From NCBI RefSeq assembly GCF_004342425.1, contig NZ_SLWQ01000014.1, positions 1-64,000 on the forward strand: 64,000 nucleotides of DNA, in the 5' to 3' direction. The notes under the pieces were generated by a model. The model was not told the origin of the DNA and made no database searches. It saw only the letters and a list, made by a program, of their open reading frames with translations. A program made the position numbers and the translations under genes. The DNA comes from Dokdonella fugitiva. Lineage in GTDB: Bacteria; Pseudomonadota; Gammaproteobacteria; Xanthomonadales; Rhodanobacteraceae. This document shows, one piece after another, positions 43,201 to 52,625 of the stretch (position 1 is the first letter of the stretch; each line of letters begins with the position of its first letter).

Positions 43201-44167
43201 GCGGCTGCCCGACGCACGCCTGCAGCGTTGCCACGCGAGCGGCGCGACGATGGGAACGCGATGGTCGGCGCAGTTCCATTTCGAACCGGGCCTCGACGTG
43301 GACCGCGTCGGCGCCGAACTCGGTTCGGCGGTGGCGACCGTCGACGCGCAGATGTCCAACTGGCGCGAGGATTCCGATCTCGCGCGGCTCAACCGCGCAG
43401 CCCCCGGCCAGTGGGTCGACGTGCCGGCCGAACTCGCCCATGTGCTCGATCGCGCACTCGGGATCGGCCGCGACACCGGCAATGCATTCAACATCGGCGT
43501 CGGCGCCCTCGCCGGCGCCTGGGGCTTCGGACCAGGACGGGGCGACACGTCCGCCGGCGCGCCGGGCGGAGGCGCCGCGCCCGTGTTGCAGGGCGCGCTC
43601 GACATCGACGTCGCGAATCGCCGCGCGCGCCGCAATGCCGAGATTGCGCTCGATCTCTGCGGCATCGCCAAGGGATTCGGCGTCGACGCGCTCGGCCGCG
43701 TGCTCGGTCGGCATGGCATCGCGTCCTGGCTCGTCGGCATCGATGGCGAGATGCGCGCGCGCGGGCGCAAGCCCGACGGCACGCCGTGGGCGATCGCGAT
43801 CGAGGCGCCGGGATTCGAGCGTCGCGCGGCGATGGGCGTCATCGAACTCGAAGACGCCGCGGTCGCGACATCGGGTGACTACCGCCATTGGCGGGATACC
43901 GACGCCGGACGCATCGCGCACACGATGGATCCGCGCACCGGCGAGCCGGTGCGCAACGGCGTCGCGTCGGTGACGGTCCTGGCGCAGGACTGCATGGACG
44001 CCGACGCCCATGCGACGGCGTTGCTGGTGCTCGGGGAGCACGCCGGCCGCGCATGGGCCGAACGACGTGGGCTGGACATGCTCATGCTCGTACGCGGCGA
44101 GGGCGGCATCATCCGGACCATCGCCACGGGCGTGTTCGCGGCTTGGGCGCGCGCCGGGGCGGACTGA
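43181..44167 (+). CDS. apbE: FAD:protein FMN transferase
   Basis: A 328-aa ApbE-family enzyme that moves FMN from FAD onto a Ser/Thr of the target. Typical strings are GATMGTRW, AFNIGVGALAGAWGFG, DLCGIAKGFGVDAL and TSGDYRHW, with a late DADAHATAL that contributes to Mg binding. Oddly, the N-terminus (MSKTSIERLPDARLQRCHASG) shows no signal peptide or lipobox, although the target looks periplasmic. It is the last gene of the operon. Confidence 0.93.
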   Translation: MSKTSIERLPDARLQRCHASGATMGTRWSAQFHFEPGLDVDRVGAELGSAVATVDAQMSNWREDSDLARLNRAAPGQWVDVPAELAHVLDRALGIGRDTGNAFNIGVGALAGAWGFGPGRGDTSAGAPGGGAAPVLQGALDIDVANRRARRNAEIALDLCGIAKGFGVDALGRVLGRHGIASWLVGIDGEMRARGRKPDGTPWAIAIEAPGFERRAAMGVIELEDAAVATSGDYRHWRDTDAGRIAHTMDPRTGEPVRNGVASVTVLAQDCMDADAHATALLVLGEHAGRAWAERRGLDMLMLVRGEGGIIRTIATGVFAAWARAGAD

Positions 44168-44203
44168 GCCTTTCCCGCCACGGCCGCCACACGAGCGATC
44201 GCG

Positions 44204-45331
44204 CTATCCGATGCCGCGCGCCTCCAGCACGCGCGCGAGCACGTCGCGTGCGGCGTGCGGCCGGCCGATGGCGGCCGAGCGCGCAGCGAGTCGGGCGAGG
44301 CGCGAAGGATCGGCGACGAGTTCGCGCACGCGGTATTCGAGTGCGACCGCGTCGACCGCCTTCTGCGCCGCGCCTTGCTCGAGCAGGTAGTCGCAGTTGC
44401 GTTCCTCCTGGCCCGGGATCGGCGCGTGCACGATCATCGGCTTGCCGAGCGCGAGGCATTCGGAGGTGGTCAGTCCACCGGGCTTGGTGATGACGAGGTC
44501 GCAGGCGTGCATGAGGCGGTCGACCTTGTCGGTGAAGCCCTGCGCGAGCAGCCGCCGCGGATGCCGCGCGGCGAGTGCCTGCAACGCTTCGAGCGCTTTC
44601 GCGTTGCGACCGGCGAGCGCGACGAGCTGGAAATCGGCATCGAGCGCGAGCAGGCGCGCGGCGACCTCGTCGAGCCCGCCGAGGCCGGCGCCGCCGCCCA
44701 TGAGCAGGATCGCGCGTCGCGCGGGATCGATGCCGAATTCGGCCGCGCATGCGGCGCGATCGTGCGGCTGCGCGAAGGCCGGCATGATCGGGATGCCGGT
44801 GACGTGGATGCGCGCGGCGTCGAGGCCGCGCGCGCGCATGCGGAATGCGACTTCGTCGCTCGCCGCGAACCAGGCGGCCATGTCGGGCACGACCCACATG
44901 CCGTGCAGGTCGAAGTCGGTGACGACGACGTGCACCGGGCACGCGAGGCGGCCGCGGCTGCGTTCGCGCATGAGGAGCTCTGCCGGCAGGAAATGCGTGC
45001 AGACGACCACGTCGGGCGCGAAGCGCGCGATCTCGCGGCGCAGGTCGAGCGTATGCAGTCGCTCGATCGCCCGACGCAGGCGCGCGGCCGGTGCACCCGG
45101 CGGCGTGCGGTCCATGATCCGGTAGAGCATGGCCCAGGTCGCCGGCGAGTGTTCGACCAGCTTGAGGTAGAGGTCGGTATAGAGCACGCGGAACGCGCGC
45201 GGCACGTGCTGCATGACGTCGAGATGCAGCACCTCGACGTCGCAATCCGCGGCAGCCGCGCGCAGCGCTTCGGCCGCGCGCACGTGGCCGGCACCGGCGG
45301 AAACGCTGAGAAGGAGCAGGCGGCGCGTCAT
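44204..45331 (-). CDS. MGDG-synthase-like glycosyltransferase
   Basis: A 375-aa protein. The N-terminal half matches the MGDG-synthase/MurG-like acceptor domain (LLSVSAGAGHVRAAEAL, VCTHFLPAELLM, VVTDFDLHGMWV). The C-terminal half is a GT-B donor domain (LLMGGGAGLGGLDEV, ITKPGGLTTSECLALGKPMI). Members transfer sugar to diacylglycerol or related lipids. Its start overlaps the MFS/acyltransferase gene by 4 nt (ATGA), so both probably act in one lipid pathway. The acceptor is not determinable from sequence. Confidence 0.88.
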   Translation of the reverse strand: MTRRLLLLSVSAGAGHVRAAEALRAAAADCDVEVLHLDVMQHVPRAFRVLYTDLYLKLVEHSPATWAMLYRIMDRTPPGAPAARLRRAIERLHTLDLRREIARFAPDVVVCTHFLPAELLMRERSRGRLACPVHVVVTDFDLHGMWVVPDMAAWFAASDEVAFRMRARGLDAARIHVTGIPIMPAFAQPHDRAACAAEFGIDPARRAILLMGGGAGLGGLDEVAARLLALDADFQLVALAGRNAKALEALQALAARHPRRLLAQGFTDKVDRLMHACDLVITKPGGLTTSECLALGKPMIVHAPIPGQEERNCDYLLEQGAAQKAVDAVALEYRVRELVADPSRLARLAARSAAIGRPHAARDVLARVLEARGIG

Positions 45332-47202
45332 GCGTCGGCGCCGCGCAGTTCGCGCACGCGCCGTTCGAGCACGGCCGCGCTCGCCTCCGTCGCCGCCAGC
45401 GGCGCACCGGCGACGAGGCCGATGCGCGCGCGGAAACGCCGCGGCAGGCGCGCGCGACCGAGCGCGCTGTCGCGCCGGCTGAACACCGATCCCCACAGGC
45501 CGCGCAGCGCGAGCGGCACGACCGGGACCGCGCGGCGCGCGAGGATCTGCTCGACGCCGGGCCGGAAGGTGTCGATCGTGCCGTCGCGCGTGAGGCCGCC
45601 CTCGGGGAAGATGCAGACGAGTTCGCCGTCGGCGAGCGCACGATCGACCTCGTCGAACGCGCGTTCCAGCAGCTCGGGATTCTCCTTGCGCCCGGCGATC
45701 GGGATCGCCTTGGCGGTGCGGAAGATGAACTTCAGCACCGGGATGCGGAAGATCTTGTAGTACATCACGAAGCGCACCGGCCGCCGCACGCTGCCGCCGA
45801 TGATCAGCGCGTCCATGAAGCTCACGTGGTTGCAGACGAGCAGCGCGGCGCCTTCCTCGGGGATGCGTTCGATGTCCTCGACCTTGATGCGGTAGAGCGT
45901 GTTGACGAGGATCCACGACAGGAACCGCATCAGGAACTCGGGCACGAGCGTGTAGATGTAGATCGCGACGAGCGCGTTGAGCACGGCGGTGGCGAGCAGG
46001 ATCTGCGGGATCGAGAGGCCGAGCGCGGACAGGCCGAGTCCGAACGCCGCCGCGGCGACGATGAACAGTGCATTGACGATGTTGTTGCCGGCGATCACGC
46101 GCGACAGCTCGCTGCGCTCGGCGCGGCTCTGCACGAGCGCGAACAGTGGCACGATGTAGAAACCGGCGAAGAGGCCGACGAGGACGAAGTCGAGCGCGAT
46201 ACGCCAGCCGCCCGGCGCGGCGAGGAACGCGAGCGCGGAAAGGTCGTGCAGCGAGGTCGCCGCCGGGCGCGCGAAATAGAGGTCGAGGCCGAACACGGTC
46301 AGTCCGATCGAGCCGAACGGCACCAGGCCGATCTCGACCTTGTGGCCCGACAGGCGCTCGCACAGCAGCGAGCCGATGCCGACGCCGATCGAGAACAGCG
46401 CGAGCACGAAGATTTGCACCGATTCGGTGCCGCCGAGGAAGATCTTCGTGTAGTTCGGCAACTGCATCGTGAACACGCCGCCGAAGAACCAGAACCAGGA
46501 GATGCCGAGCACCGAATTGAACACGGTGCGGTTCCTTGTCACGAAGCCGAGCACGCGCCAAGTCTCGGTGAACGGGTTCCAGTTGAAGCGCAGGTCCGGC
46601 GCGGTCGCGGGCGCCGGCGGGATCGCGCGGCTCGTGAGCCAGCCGAGCAAGGCGACGCCGATCACGAGCGCCGAGGCCGGCAGCGGCCCACTGCTCATCG
46701 CGACCCCGCCCGCTATCATGCCTATCAGCACGGCGAGCGACGTGCCCATCTCGACGAGGCCATTGCCGCCGACGAGTTCGTCCGGGCGCAGCGTCTGCGG
46801 CAGGATCGCGTACTTGATCGGGCCGAAGACGGTCGAATGCAGGCCCATGAGGAACAGCACCGACAGCAGCAGCGGGATGCTCTTGAACCAGAAGCCCGCC
46901 GCGGCGAGCGCCATCGCCGCGATTTCGAACAGCTTGACCCAGCGGATGATGCGCGCCTTCTCGTACTTTTCCGCGAGCTGTCCCGCGCTCGCCGAGAACA
47001 GGAAGAACGGCAGGATGAACAGGGCCGGGGCGATGTTCGAGTAGAAGCCGACCGCGTGCTCGTCCAGGCCCATGTGGTAGCCGACGAGCACGACGAGGGC
47101 GTTGCGGAACGCGTTGTCGTTGAATGCACCGAGCGCCTGGGTCGCGAAGAACGGCGCGAAGCGGCGCGTGCCGAGCAACCGGAACTGGCTGGATCCGCTC
47201 AT
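45328..47202 (-). CDS. MFS transporter fused to PlsC-type acyltransferase
   Basis: 624 aa from ATG 47202. Residues 1-400 are an MFS transporter of the LplT (lysophospholipid) type (FATQALGAFNDNAFRNALVV, LFGPIKYAILPQTL-like string). Residues 430-620 form a 1-acyl-glycerol-3-phosphate acyltransferase domain with NHVSFMD (NHx4D catalytic motif) and FPEGGLTRDG. The layout equals the LplT-Aas pair of enterobacteria without the AMP-ligase domain. It likely takes up and re-acylates lysophospholipids at the inner membrane. Confidence 0.9.
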   Translation of the reverse strand: MSGSSQFRLLGTRRFAPFFATQALGAFNDNAFRNALVVLVGYHMGLDEHAVGFYSNIAPALFILPFFLFSASAGQLAEKYEKARIIRWVKLFEIAAMALAAAGFWFKSIPLLLSVLFLMGLHSTVFGPIKYAILPQTLRPDELVGGNGLVEMGTSLAVLIGMIAGGVAMSSGPLPASALVIGVALLGWLTSRAIPPAPATAPDLRFNWNPFTETWRVLGFVTRNRTVFNSVLGISWFWFFGGVFTMQLPNYTKIFLGGTESVQIFVLALFSIGVGIGSLLCERLSGHKVEIGLVPFGSIGLTVFGLDLYFARPAATSLHDLSALAFLAAPGGWRIALDFVLVGLFAGFYIVPLFALVQSRAERSELSRVIAGNNIVNALFIVAAAAFGLGLSALGLSIPQILLATAVLNALVAIYIYTLVPEFLMRFLSWILVNTLYRIKVEDIERIPEEGAALLVCNHVSFMDALIIGGSVRRPVRFVMYYKIFRIPVLKFIFRTAKAIPIAGRKENPELLERAFDEVDRALADGELVCIFPEGGLTRDGTIDTFRPGVEQILARRAVPVVPLALRGLWGSVFSRRDSALGRARLPRRFRARIGLVAGAPLAATEASAAVLERRVRELRGADA

Positions 47203-47362
47203 GGTTCGCCTGCCTGGAAGGTCGCGCGAATGTAGCAGGATCGCCCTGCCGATCGCGGCCGCGGAGGCCGGCGAAGGGAACTTCGCGACATGGGCGTGGT
47301 CCCGGCGCAGCCGCCGGCGAGGCGCTAAAATGCGCGGCTGGTCCCTCCGAGCCGCCAAGCCG

Positions 47363-49012
47363 ATGTCCCTGCGATCCCTCGCCCCGCTCGCCCTCGCCGT
47401 CGCCCTCGCGTTCGGCGCGACCCACCTGCACGCCGAGGCCCTGGTCAGGCCGGTGCCGACGCCGGACCTGACCAAGCTCCCGCCCGACCGCGCCGACGAG
47501 CTGCGCAAGACGCGCGAGGCGTTCGAGAAGAGCAAGATCGCGCTGGTCGGCGACCCGCTCGCCGAAGCCTACGCGATCCTCGGTGCCGCCTATGCGCGCA
47601 ACGGGTTCATCGAGGCGGCGACGATCGCGCTCGAGGACGCGAGCCTGCTCGCGCCCAGGGATGGCCGCTGGATCTATGCGCAGGGCGTGCTCGCGCGCGC
47701 GCAGAAGCAGGCCGCGGTCGCGCAGAACTATTTCGACATCGCGCTGCAGCTGAACCAGGACTACCTGCCGATCCGCGTCACCGTCGCGCGCAGCAAGATG
47801 GACAACGGCGACTTCGACGGTGCGCGCAAGCTGCTCTCCGACTACGTCGCCAGGCACACCGACCAGGCCATGCCCTATGCGATGCTCGGCGAGATCGCGC
47901 TGAAGCAGAAGCGCTATGCCGAAGCGATCGAACAGACGCAGCGTGCGCTGGCGATCGAACCGAAGGCGAATGCGTTGTACGCGACGCTGGCCGAAGCGCA
48001 GGCCGGCGCGGGCAACGCGCAGGCCGCGGCGGAGGCGCGCGCGAAGGCGGGCAACGTGGCGCCGCTGCTCGTCGATCCGCTCGGCGACGGCCTGCTCGGG
48101 CGCCCCGCGGCGGCCACGACCGCGGGTGCGGCGGCACCGTCAGGCGGCATCGGCGACGTTCCCTCGCTGCTCGCGCTGCACCAGTACGACGCCGCGCGCA
48201 AGCTGCTCGACACCGCGCTCGCCGCGAATCCGAAGGACCCGGCGCTGCTCGCGCTCTATGCGCGTGCCGAAGCCGCCGCCGGCAACCTCGCAGCGGCCAA
48301 TACGCGCGCGGACGCGGCGATCGCCGCCGACCGCAACAGCGCGCTCGCCCAGCTCAGCAAGGGCGTCGCGCAGGAGATGGGCAACGACGATGCGGGTGCG
48401 CAGCGCTCGTACCAGGAAGCCGTGCGGCTCGACCCCAAGCTCGGCGAGGCACGTTCGCTGCTCGCCGCGCTGTTGCTGCGCACGGGCCGTGCCGCGGACG
48501 CCGCGACGCAGTATCGCGCGCTCGTGCAGCTCGACCTGCGCGATGCCGAGCACTGGATGCAGATGGTCGCCGCCGACGTCGTCGCCGGCCAGTGCGGGTC
48601 GGCGTTGCGCGATGCGAGCGACCTGCTCGCGACGGACATCAACAACAAGTTCGTGCTGCAGCTGTTCGTACGCATCGCCAGCACCTGTCCGCAGGCGAAC
48701 GCGAACGAGCGCCGCGGCGCGCTCGAATACGGCAGGAAGCTCTACGGCGAAAACCCGAGCGCGCCGAATGGCGAGGCCTACGCACTCGCGCTCGCGGCGA
48801 ACGGCAAGTGGGACGACGCGGTGAAGATCCAGCAGGCGGCGATGTTCGTGCTCGTGCGCAACGGACTCAAGGCCGCGCTCACGCCGTACCGCCAGGTGCT
48901 GCAGCAGCTGCAGGCGCACAAGCTGCCGGACCGCCCCTGGCCTGCCGATGCCGCGGTCTACCACCCGCTGCGACTGGCTCCATACAAGCCGCCCGCGAAA
49001 GCCGCGGGCTGA
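47363..49012 (+). CDS. Periplasmic TPR-repeat protein
   Basis: A 549-aa protein. Signal peptide: residues 1-25 (LAPLALAVALAFGATHLHAEA). The rest is made of tetratricopeptide-like repeats, for example ALVGDPLAEAYAILGAAYARNG, AMPYAMLGEIALKQKRYAEA and AQLSKGVAQEMGNDDAGAQ. The length and repeat number suggest a scaffold or assembly factor. It diverges from the MFS/PlsC gene, with 160 nt between starts. Function unknown. Confidence 0.85.
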   Translation: MSLRSLAPLALAVALAFGATHLHAEALVRPVPTPDLTKLPPDRADELRKTREAFEKSKIALVGDPLAEAYAILGAAYARNGFIEAATIALEDASLLAPRDGRWIYAQGVLARAQKQAAVAQNYFDIALQLNQDYLPIRVTVARSKMDNGDFDGARKLLSDYVARHTDQAMPYAMLGEIALKQKRYAEAIEQTQRALAIEPKANALYATLAEAQAGAGNAQAAAEARAKAGNVAPLLVDPLGDGLLGRPAAATTAGAAAPSGGIGDVPSLLALHQYDAARKLLDTALAANPKDPALLALYARAEAAAGNLAAANTRADAAIAADRNSALAQLSKGVAQEMGNDDAGAQRSYQEAVRLDPKLGEARSLLAALLLRTGRAADAATQYRALVQLDLRDAEHWMQMVAADVVAGQCGSALRDASDLLATDINNKFVLQLFVRIASTCPQANANERRGALEYGRKLYGENPSAPNGEAYALALAANGKWDDAVKIQQAAMFVLVRNGLKAALTPYRQVLQQLQAHKLPDRPWPADAAVYHPLRLAPYKPPAKAAG

Positions 49013-49042
49013 CGCGCCAGCGCCGCGCGTGGCGCCGGCGGC

Positions 49043-50323
49043 TCAGCGCCGCAGCGCGCGGTGGCCGATGTCGCGGCGGCAGAACCCGCCGTCGAAACGG
49101 ATCGTGCGCACGCGCGCATAGGCGCGCTCGCGCGCGGCGCCGAGGTCGTCGCCGACCGCGCACACCGCGAGCACGCGACCGCCGGCGGTGACGACGCGGC
49201 CCTGCGCGTCGAGCGCCGTGCCGGCGTGGAACACCTTCACGTCGGTGCCGTCGGGCGCGTCGAGCCCTTCGATCACGTCGCCACTGCGCACCTTGCCCGG
49301 ATACCCGGAGGCGGCGACGACGACGCCGAGCGCGGGACGCGGGTCCCAGTTCGCGCGCGCGCGATCGAGTCGGCCATCGAGGGCGTCCTCGACGAGATCG
49401 ACGAGGTCGGACCTCAGGCGCAGCATGATCGGCTGCGTCTCCGGATCGCCGAGGCGCGCGTTGAACTCGATCACCTTCGGCGCGCCGTGGCGGTCGATCA
49501 TGAGGCCGGCGTAGAGGAAGCCGATGAACGGTGCGCCCTCCGCGGCCATGCTCGCGATCGTCGGCCGGATGATTTCATCGAGTACGCGCCGCTCGACCTC
49601 CGGCGTGACCACCGGCGCCGGCGAATACGCGCCCATGCCGCCGGTGTTCGGACCGAGGTCGCCTTCGTCGCGGCGCTTGTGGTCCTGGCTCGTCGCGAGC
49701 GGCAGCGCGTTGCGGCCGTCGCTCATGACGATGTAGCTCGCTTCCTCGCCGTCGAGGAATTCCTCGATGACCACGCGTGCGGATGCAGCGCCGAAAGAGC
49801 GCGCGCCGAGCATGTCGTGCAGGGTCTGCTCGGCGTCCGCGAGCGTGAGTGCGACGACGACGCCCTTGCCCGCGGCGAGGCCGTCCGCCTTGATCACGAT
49901 CGGCGCGCCGTGGCGGCGCACGTGGGCGAGCGCCGGGCCCAGGTCGGTGAACACGGCATAACGCGCGGTCGGGATGTTGTGGCGGGCGAGGAAGTCCTTC
50001 GCGAACGCCTTGGAGCTCTCCAGCTGCGCGGCGATCCGGCTCGCGCCGAAACAGCGCAGCCCCGCTGCGTGGAAGCGGTCGCTCACGCCCGCCGCGAGCG
50101 CGGCCTCGGGCCCGACCACCGCGAGTGCGATGCCTTCGCGCTGGGCGAGGGCGAGCAGCCCGTCGACGTCGGTCACCGCGACGTCCGCATTGCGCATGCG
50201 CGGCTCGCGCGCAGTGCCCGCGTTGCCCGGCGCGACGATCACTTCGGACACGCGCGGCGACTGCAGCAGCTTCCACGCGAGCGCATGTTCGCGGCCGCCG
50301 GAACCGATGACGAGGATTTTCAT
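49043..50323 (-). CDS. purD: Phosphoribosylamine-glycine ligase
   Basis: A 426-aa GAR synthetase of purine synthesis. MKILVIGSGGREHALAWKL opens the N-domain. The ATP-grasp has KADGLAAGKGVVVA and GPNTGGMGAYSPAP; metal binding is at EFNARLGDPETQ. Full length, with the AIR-carboxylase-like C-domain present. It lies downstream of purH on the same strand, separated by a repeat element. Confidence 0.97.
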   Translation of the reverse strand: MKILVIGSGGREHALAWKLLQSPRVSEVIVAPGNAGTAREPRMRNADVAVTDVDGLLALAQREGIALAVVGPEAALAAGVSDRFHAAGLRCFGASRIAAQLESSKAFAKDFLARHNIPTARYAVFTDLGPALAHVRRHGAPIVIKADGLAAGKGVVVALTLADAEQTLHDMLGARSFGAASARVVIEEFLDGEEASYIVMSDGRNALPLATSQDHKRRDEGDLGPNTGGMGAYSPAPVVTPEVERRVLDEIIRPTIASMAAEGAPFIGFLYAGLMIDRHGAPKVIEFNARLGDPETQPIMLRLRSDLVDLVEDALDGRLDRARANWDPRPALGVVVAASGYPGKVRSGDVIEGLDAPDGTDVKVFHAGTALDAQGRVVTAGGRVLAVCAVGDDLGAARERAYARVRTIRFDGGFCRRDIGHRALRR

Positions 50324-50330
50324 TGGAAGG

Positions 50331-50460
50331 CCGGGAATGGGGAATCGGGAATAGGGAATGGGAAGAGCGAAGGCGCGAAGCGGAGTGGGTATCGGAACAT
50401 GGGGAGCGGCAGCGGCGAATGCGCTTCAACCATTCCCTGTTCCCGATTCCCCATTCCCGG
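50331..50460. repeat. GGGAAT-type inverted-repeat element, copy R1
   Basis: Two 31-nt arms, 50331-50361 and 50430-50460, are inverted copies with one mismatch. Each arm is a run of GGGAATNGGGAAT units. The 68-nt centre has no coding capacity. It occupies the whole gap between purH and purD. Confidence 0.85.
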
Positions 50461-50465
50461 CTTCT

Positions 50466-52043
50466 TCAATGTCGAAAATGGCGCACCCCCGTGAACACCA
50501 TCGCCATCCCGTGCTGGTCCGCCGCGGCGATGACCTCCGCGTCGCGCATCGAGCCGCCGGGCTGGATCACCGCGCGGATGCCTGCTTCGGCGGCGGCGTC
50601 GATGCCGTCGCGGAACGGGAAGAACGCGTCCGACGCCATCACGCTGCCGGGTACTTCCAGCTTCGCCTCGGCGGCTTTCATCGCCGCGATCTTCGCGCTG
50701 ACGACGCGGCTCATCTGGCCCGCGCCGATGCCGATCGTGCTGCCCTGGCGCGCGTAGACGATCGCATTGGACTTGACGAACATCGCGACGTGCCAGGCGA
50801 ACAGCAGGTCGTGCAGTTCGGCGGCATCTGGCACGCGGCGCGAAACGACCTTGAGGTCGGACAGCAGCAGGGTGTCGCGATCGGCGTCCTGCACGAGCAG
50901 GCCACCGGCGATGCGCTTGTAGTCGTACGCGTGCGGCGCGGCGTCGCCCCACTCGCCGACGGCGAGCACGCGCACGTTCGGCTTGCTCGCGATCGCGGCG
51001 ATCGCGTCGGCGTCGAACTCCGGCGCGACGACCACTTCGACGAACTGGCGCTCGATGATCTTCTTCGCGGTCGCGCCGTCGAGGCGGTGGTTGAACGCGA
51101 TGATGCCACCGAACGCGGACACCGGGTCGCAGGCATAGGCGCGTTCGTACGCCTCGCCGAGGTTCGCGCCGAGCGCGACGCCGCAGGGATTGGCATGCTT
51201 GACGATCACGCACGCAGGCGTCTTCTGGAACGCCTTCACGCACTCGAGCGCGGCATCGGCGTCGGCGAGGTTGTTGTAGGACAGCTCCTTGCCGGCGAGC
51301 ACGCGCGCGCCGGCGACCGTGCCCGGCGGCAGGTTGCGCTCGACGTACAGCGCGGCGCCCTGGTGCGGATTCTCGCCGTAGCGCAGCGTCTGCCGGCGCT
51401 CGAAGGCAAGACGCAGGCCGGGCGGGAACGCCTCGGGCTTTTCGGCGTCGGTGCGCATGCCGAGCCAGTTGGCGATGATGCCGTCGTAGCGCGCGGTGTG
51501 CGCGTAGGCGGCCGCGGCGAGGCGACGGCGCAGGGCGAGGCGCGTGCCGCCGTGGGCGAGCGATTCGAGCACTTCGGCGTAATCGGCGGGGTCGACGACG
51601 ACGGCGACGTGTTCGTGGTTCTTCGCGGCAGCGCGCAGCATCGCCGGGCCGCCGATGTCGATGTTCTCGATCGCGTCGGCCATCGAGCAATCCGGCTCGG
51701 ACGTGATCCGCTCGAACGGGTACAGGTTCACGACCAGCAGGTCGATCGGCGCGATGCCATGTTCGGCCATCACCGCGTCGTCGGTGCCGCGCCGGCCGAG
51801 CAGGCCGCCATGCACGGCCGGGTGCAAGGTCTTGACGCGCCCGTCCATGATTTCGGGGAAGCCGGTCACGCTGCTCACGTCCGACACCGGCAGGCCGGCT
51901 TCACGCAGGGCCTTGGCGGTGCCGCCGGTCGAGACGAGCGCGATGCCGAGCGAATCGAGGCCGCGGGCGAGGTCGATCAGGCCGGCCTTGTCCGACACGC
52001 TGAGCAGCGCGCGGCGAACCGGTACCAGGGTGGCGTCGAACAT
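50466..52043 (-). CDS. purH: Bifunctional AICAR transformylase / IMP cyclohydrolase
   Basis: A 525-aa enzyme of the last two steps to IMP. The N-terminal cyclohydrolase domain starts RRALLSVSDKAGLIDLARGL. The C-terminal transformylase has VKHANPCGVALG with the catalytic Lys-His pair, and FPFRDGIDAAAEAGI. Standard length. Upstream of it on the same strand is fis. Confidence 0.97.
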   Translation of the reverse strand: MFDATLVPVRRALLSVSDKAGLIDLARGLDSLGIALVSTGGTAKALREAGLPVSDVSSVTGFPEIMDGRVKTLHPAVHGGLLGRRGTDDAVMAEHGIAPIDLLVVNLYPFERITSEPDCSMADAIENIDIGGPAMLRAAAKNHEHVAVVVDPADYAEVLESLAHGGTRLALRRRLAAAAYAHTARYDGIIANWLGMRTDAEKPEAFPPGLRLAFERRQTLRYGENPHQGAALYVERNLPPGTVAGARVLAGKELSYNNLADADAALECVKAFQKTPACVIVKHANPCGVALGANLGEAYERAYACDPVSAFGGIIAFNHRLDGATAKKIIERQFVEVVVAPEFDADAIAAIASKPNVRVLAVGEWGDAAPHAYDYKRIAGGLLVQDADRDTLLLSDLKVVSRRVPDAAELHDLLFAWHVAMFVKSNAIVYARQGSTIGIGAGQMSRVVSAKIAAMKAAEAKLEVPGSVMASDAFFPFRDGIDAAAEAGIRAVIQPGGSMRDAEVIAAADQHGMAMVFTGVRHFRH

Positions 52044-52122
52044 GAGCGGGCTTCGTGCCGGGGGAAGCGCGCGATTATAGCGGCGCGGCGGCGGCCGCGC
52101 GCTGCAGGGCCAGTGCGCCGGC

Positions 52123-52404
52123 CTAATCGGCCAGGCCGTACTGCTGCAACTTCTTGCGCAGGGTCGCGCGGTTGATGCCGAGCGCGGCGGCGGCGCGGCT
52201 CTGGTTGCCGCCGTACCAGGCCATCACTTCGCGCAACAGCGGCGATTCGACCTCGCGCATGACGAGCGCGTGCAGGCCTTCGCCCGGCTCGGATTCGACA
52301 TCGGCGAGGTAGCGGCGCACGGCGCGGACGACGCAGTCGCGCAGCGCGGGTTGCAACGAGGCTTCGTGCGCGGTATCCGCGCGCAGGGGGATGGCGGCAT
52401 TCAC
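52123..52404 (-). CDS. fis: DNA-binding protein Fis
   Basis: A 93-aa protein started at GTG 52404 (MNAAIPLRADTA) with AGAAGG upstream; an open frame further upstream is not needed. The C-terminal helix-turn-helix VMAWYGGNQSRAAAALGINR, then ATLRKKLQQYGL, is that of Fis. It bends DNA at rRNA promoters and recombination sites. The 221-nt gap 52405-52625 upstream likely holds its promoter, and I see no other gene there. In many gammaproteobacteria dusB precedes fis; here a DUF3426 gene does, as in Xanthomonadales. Confidence 0.93.
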   Translation of the reverse strand: MNAAIPLRADTAHEASLQPALRDCVVRAVRRYLADVESEPGEGLHALVMREVESPLLREVMAWYGGNQSRAAAALGINRATLRKKLQQYGLAD

Positions 52405-52625
52405 AACGTGGCCCTTCTCGGCGAGCGATCTTCCATGCGTGGGCCGACGGCGCGTGGCGCACGTCGGGAGGGGATAGTAGCGCCGTGATCGGGCGTTGAT
52501 AAGTCCCTCGCGCAATCGTTCACGATCGGCGGCACGCCGGACAGCCGCTAAGCCTTCACCGATCGATACTTGCGCGATCTATCTCGCGGCGTGCTGAGAA
52601 CCCGCAGGCAAGTGCGGCGGTCGGG

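Noticed and set aside
44204..47857. A single continuous 1217-codon minus-strand frame
   Set aside because: It results from high GC. The real genes are the glycosyltransferase (start 45331) and, in another frame, the MFS/PlsC protein; conserved motifs fall only in those.
49061..50494. Plus-strand frame of 477 codons over purD
   Set aside because: It has no recognisable motif and is opposite a complete purD.
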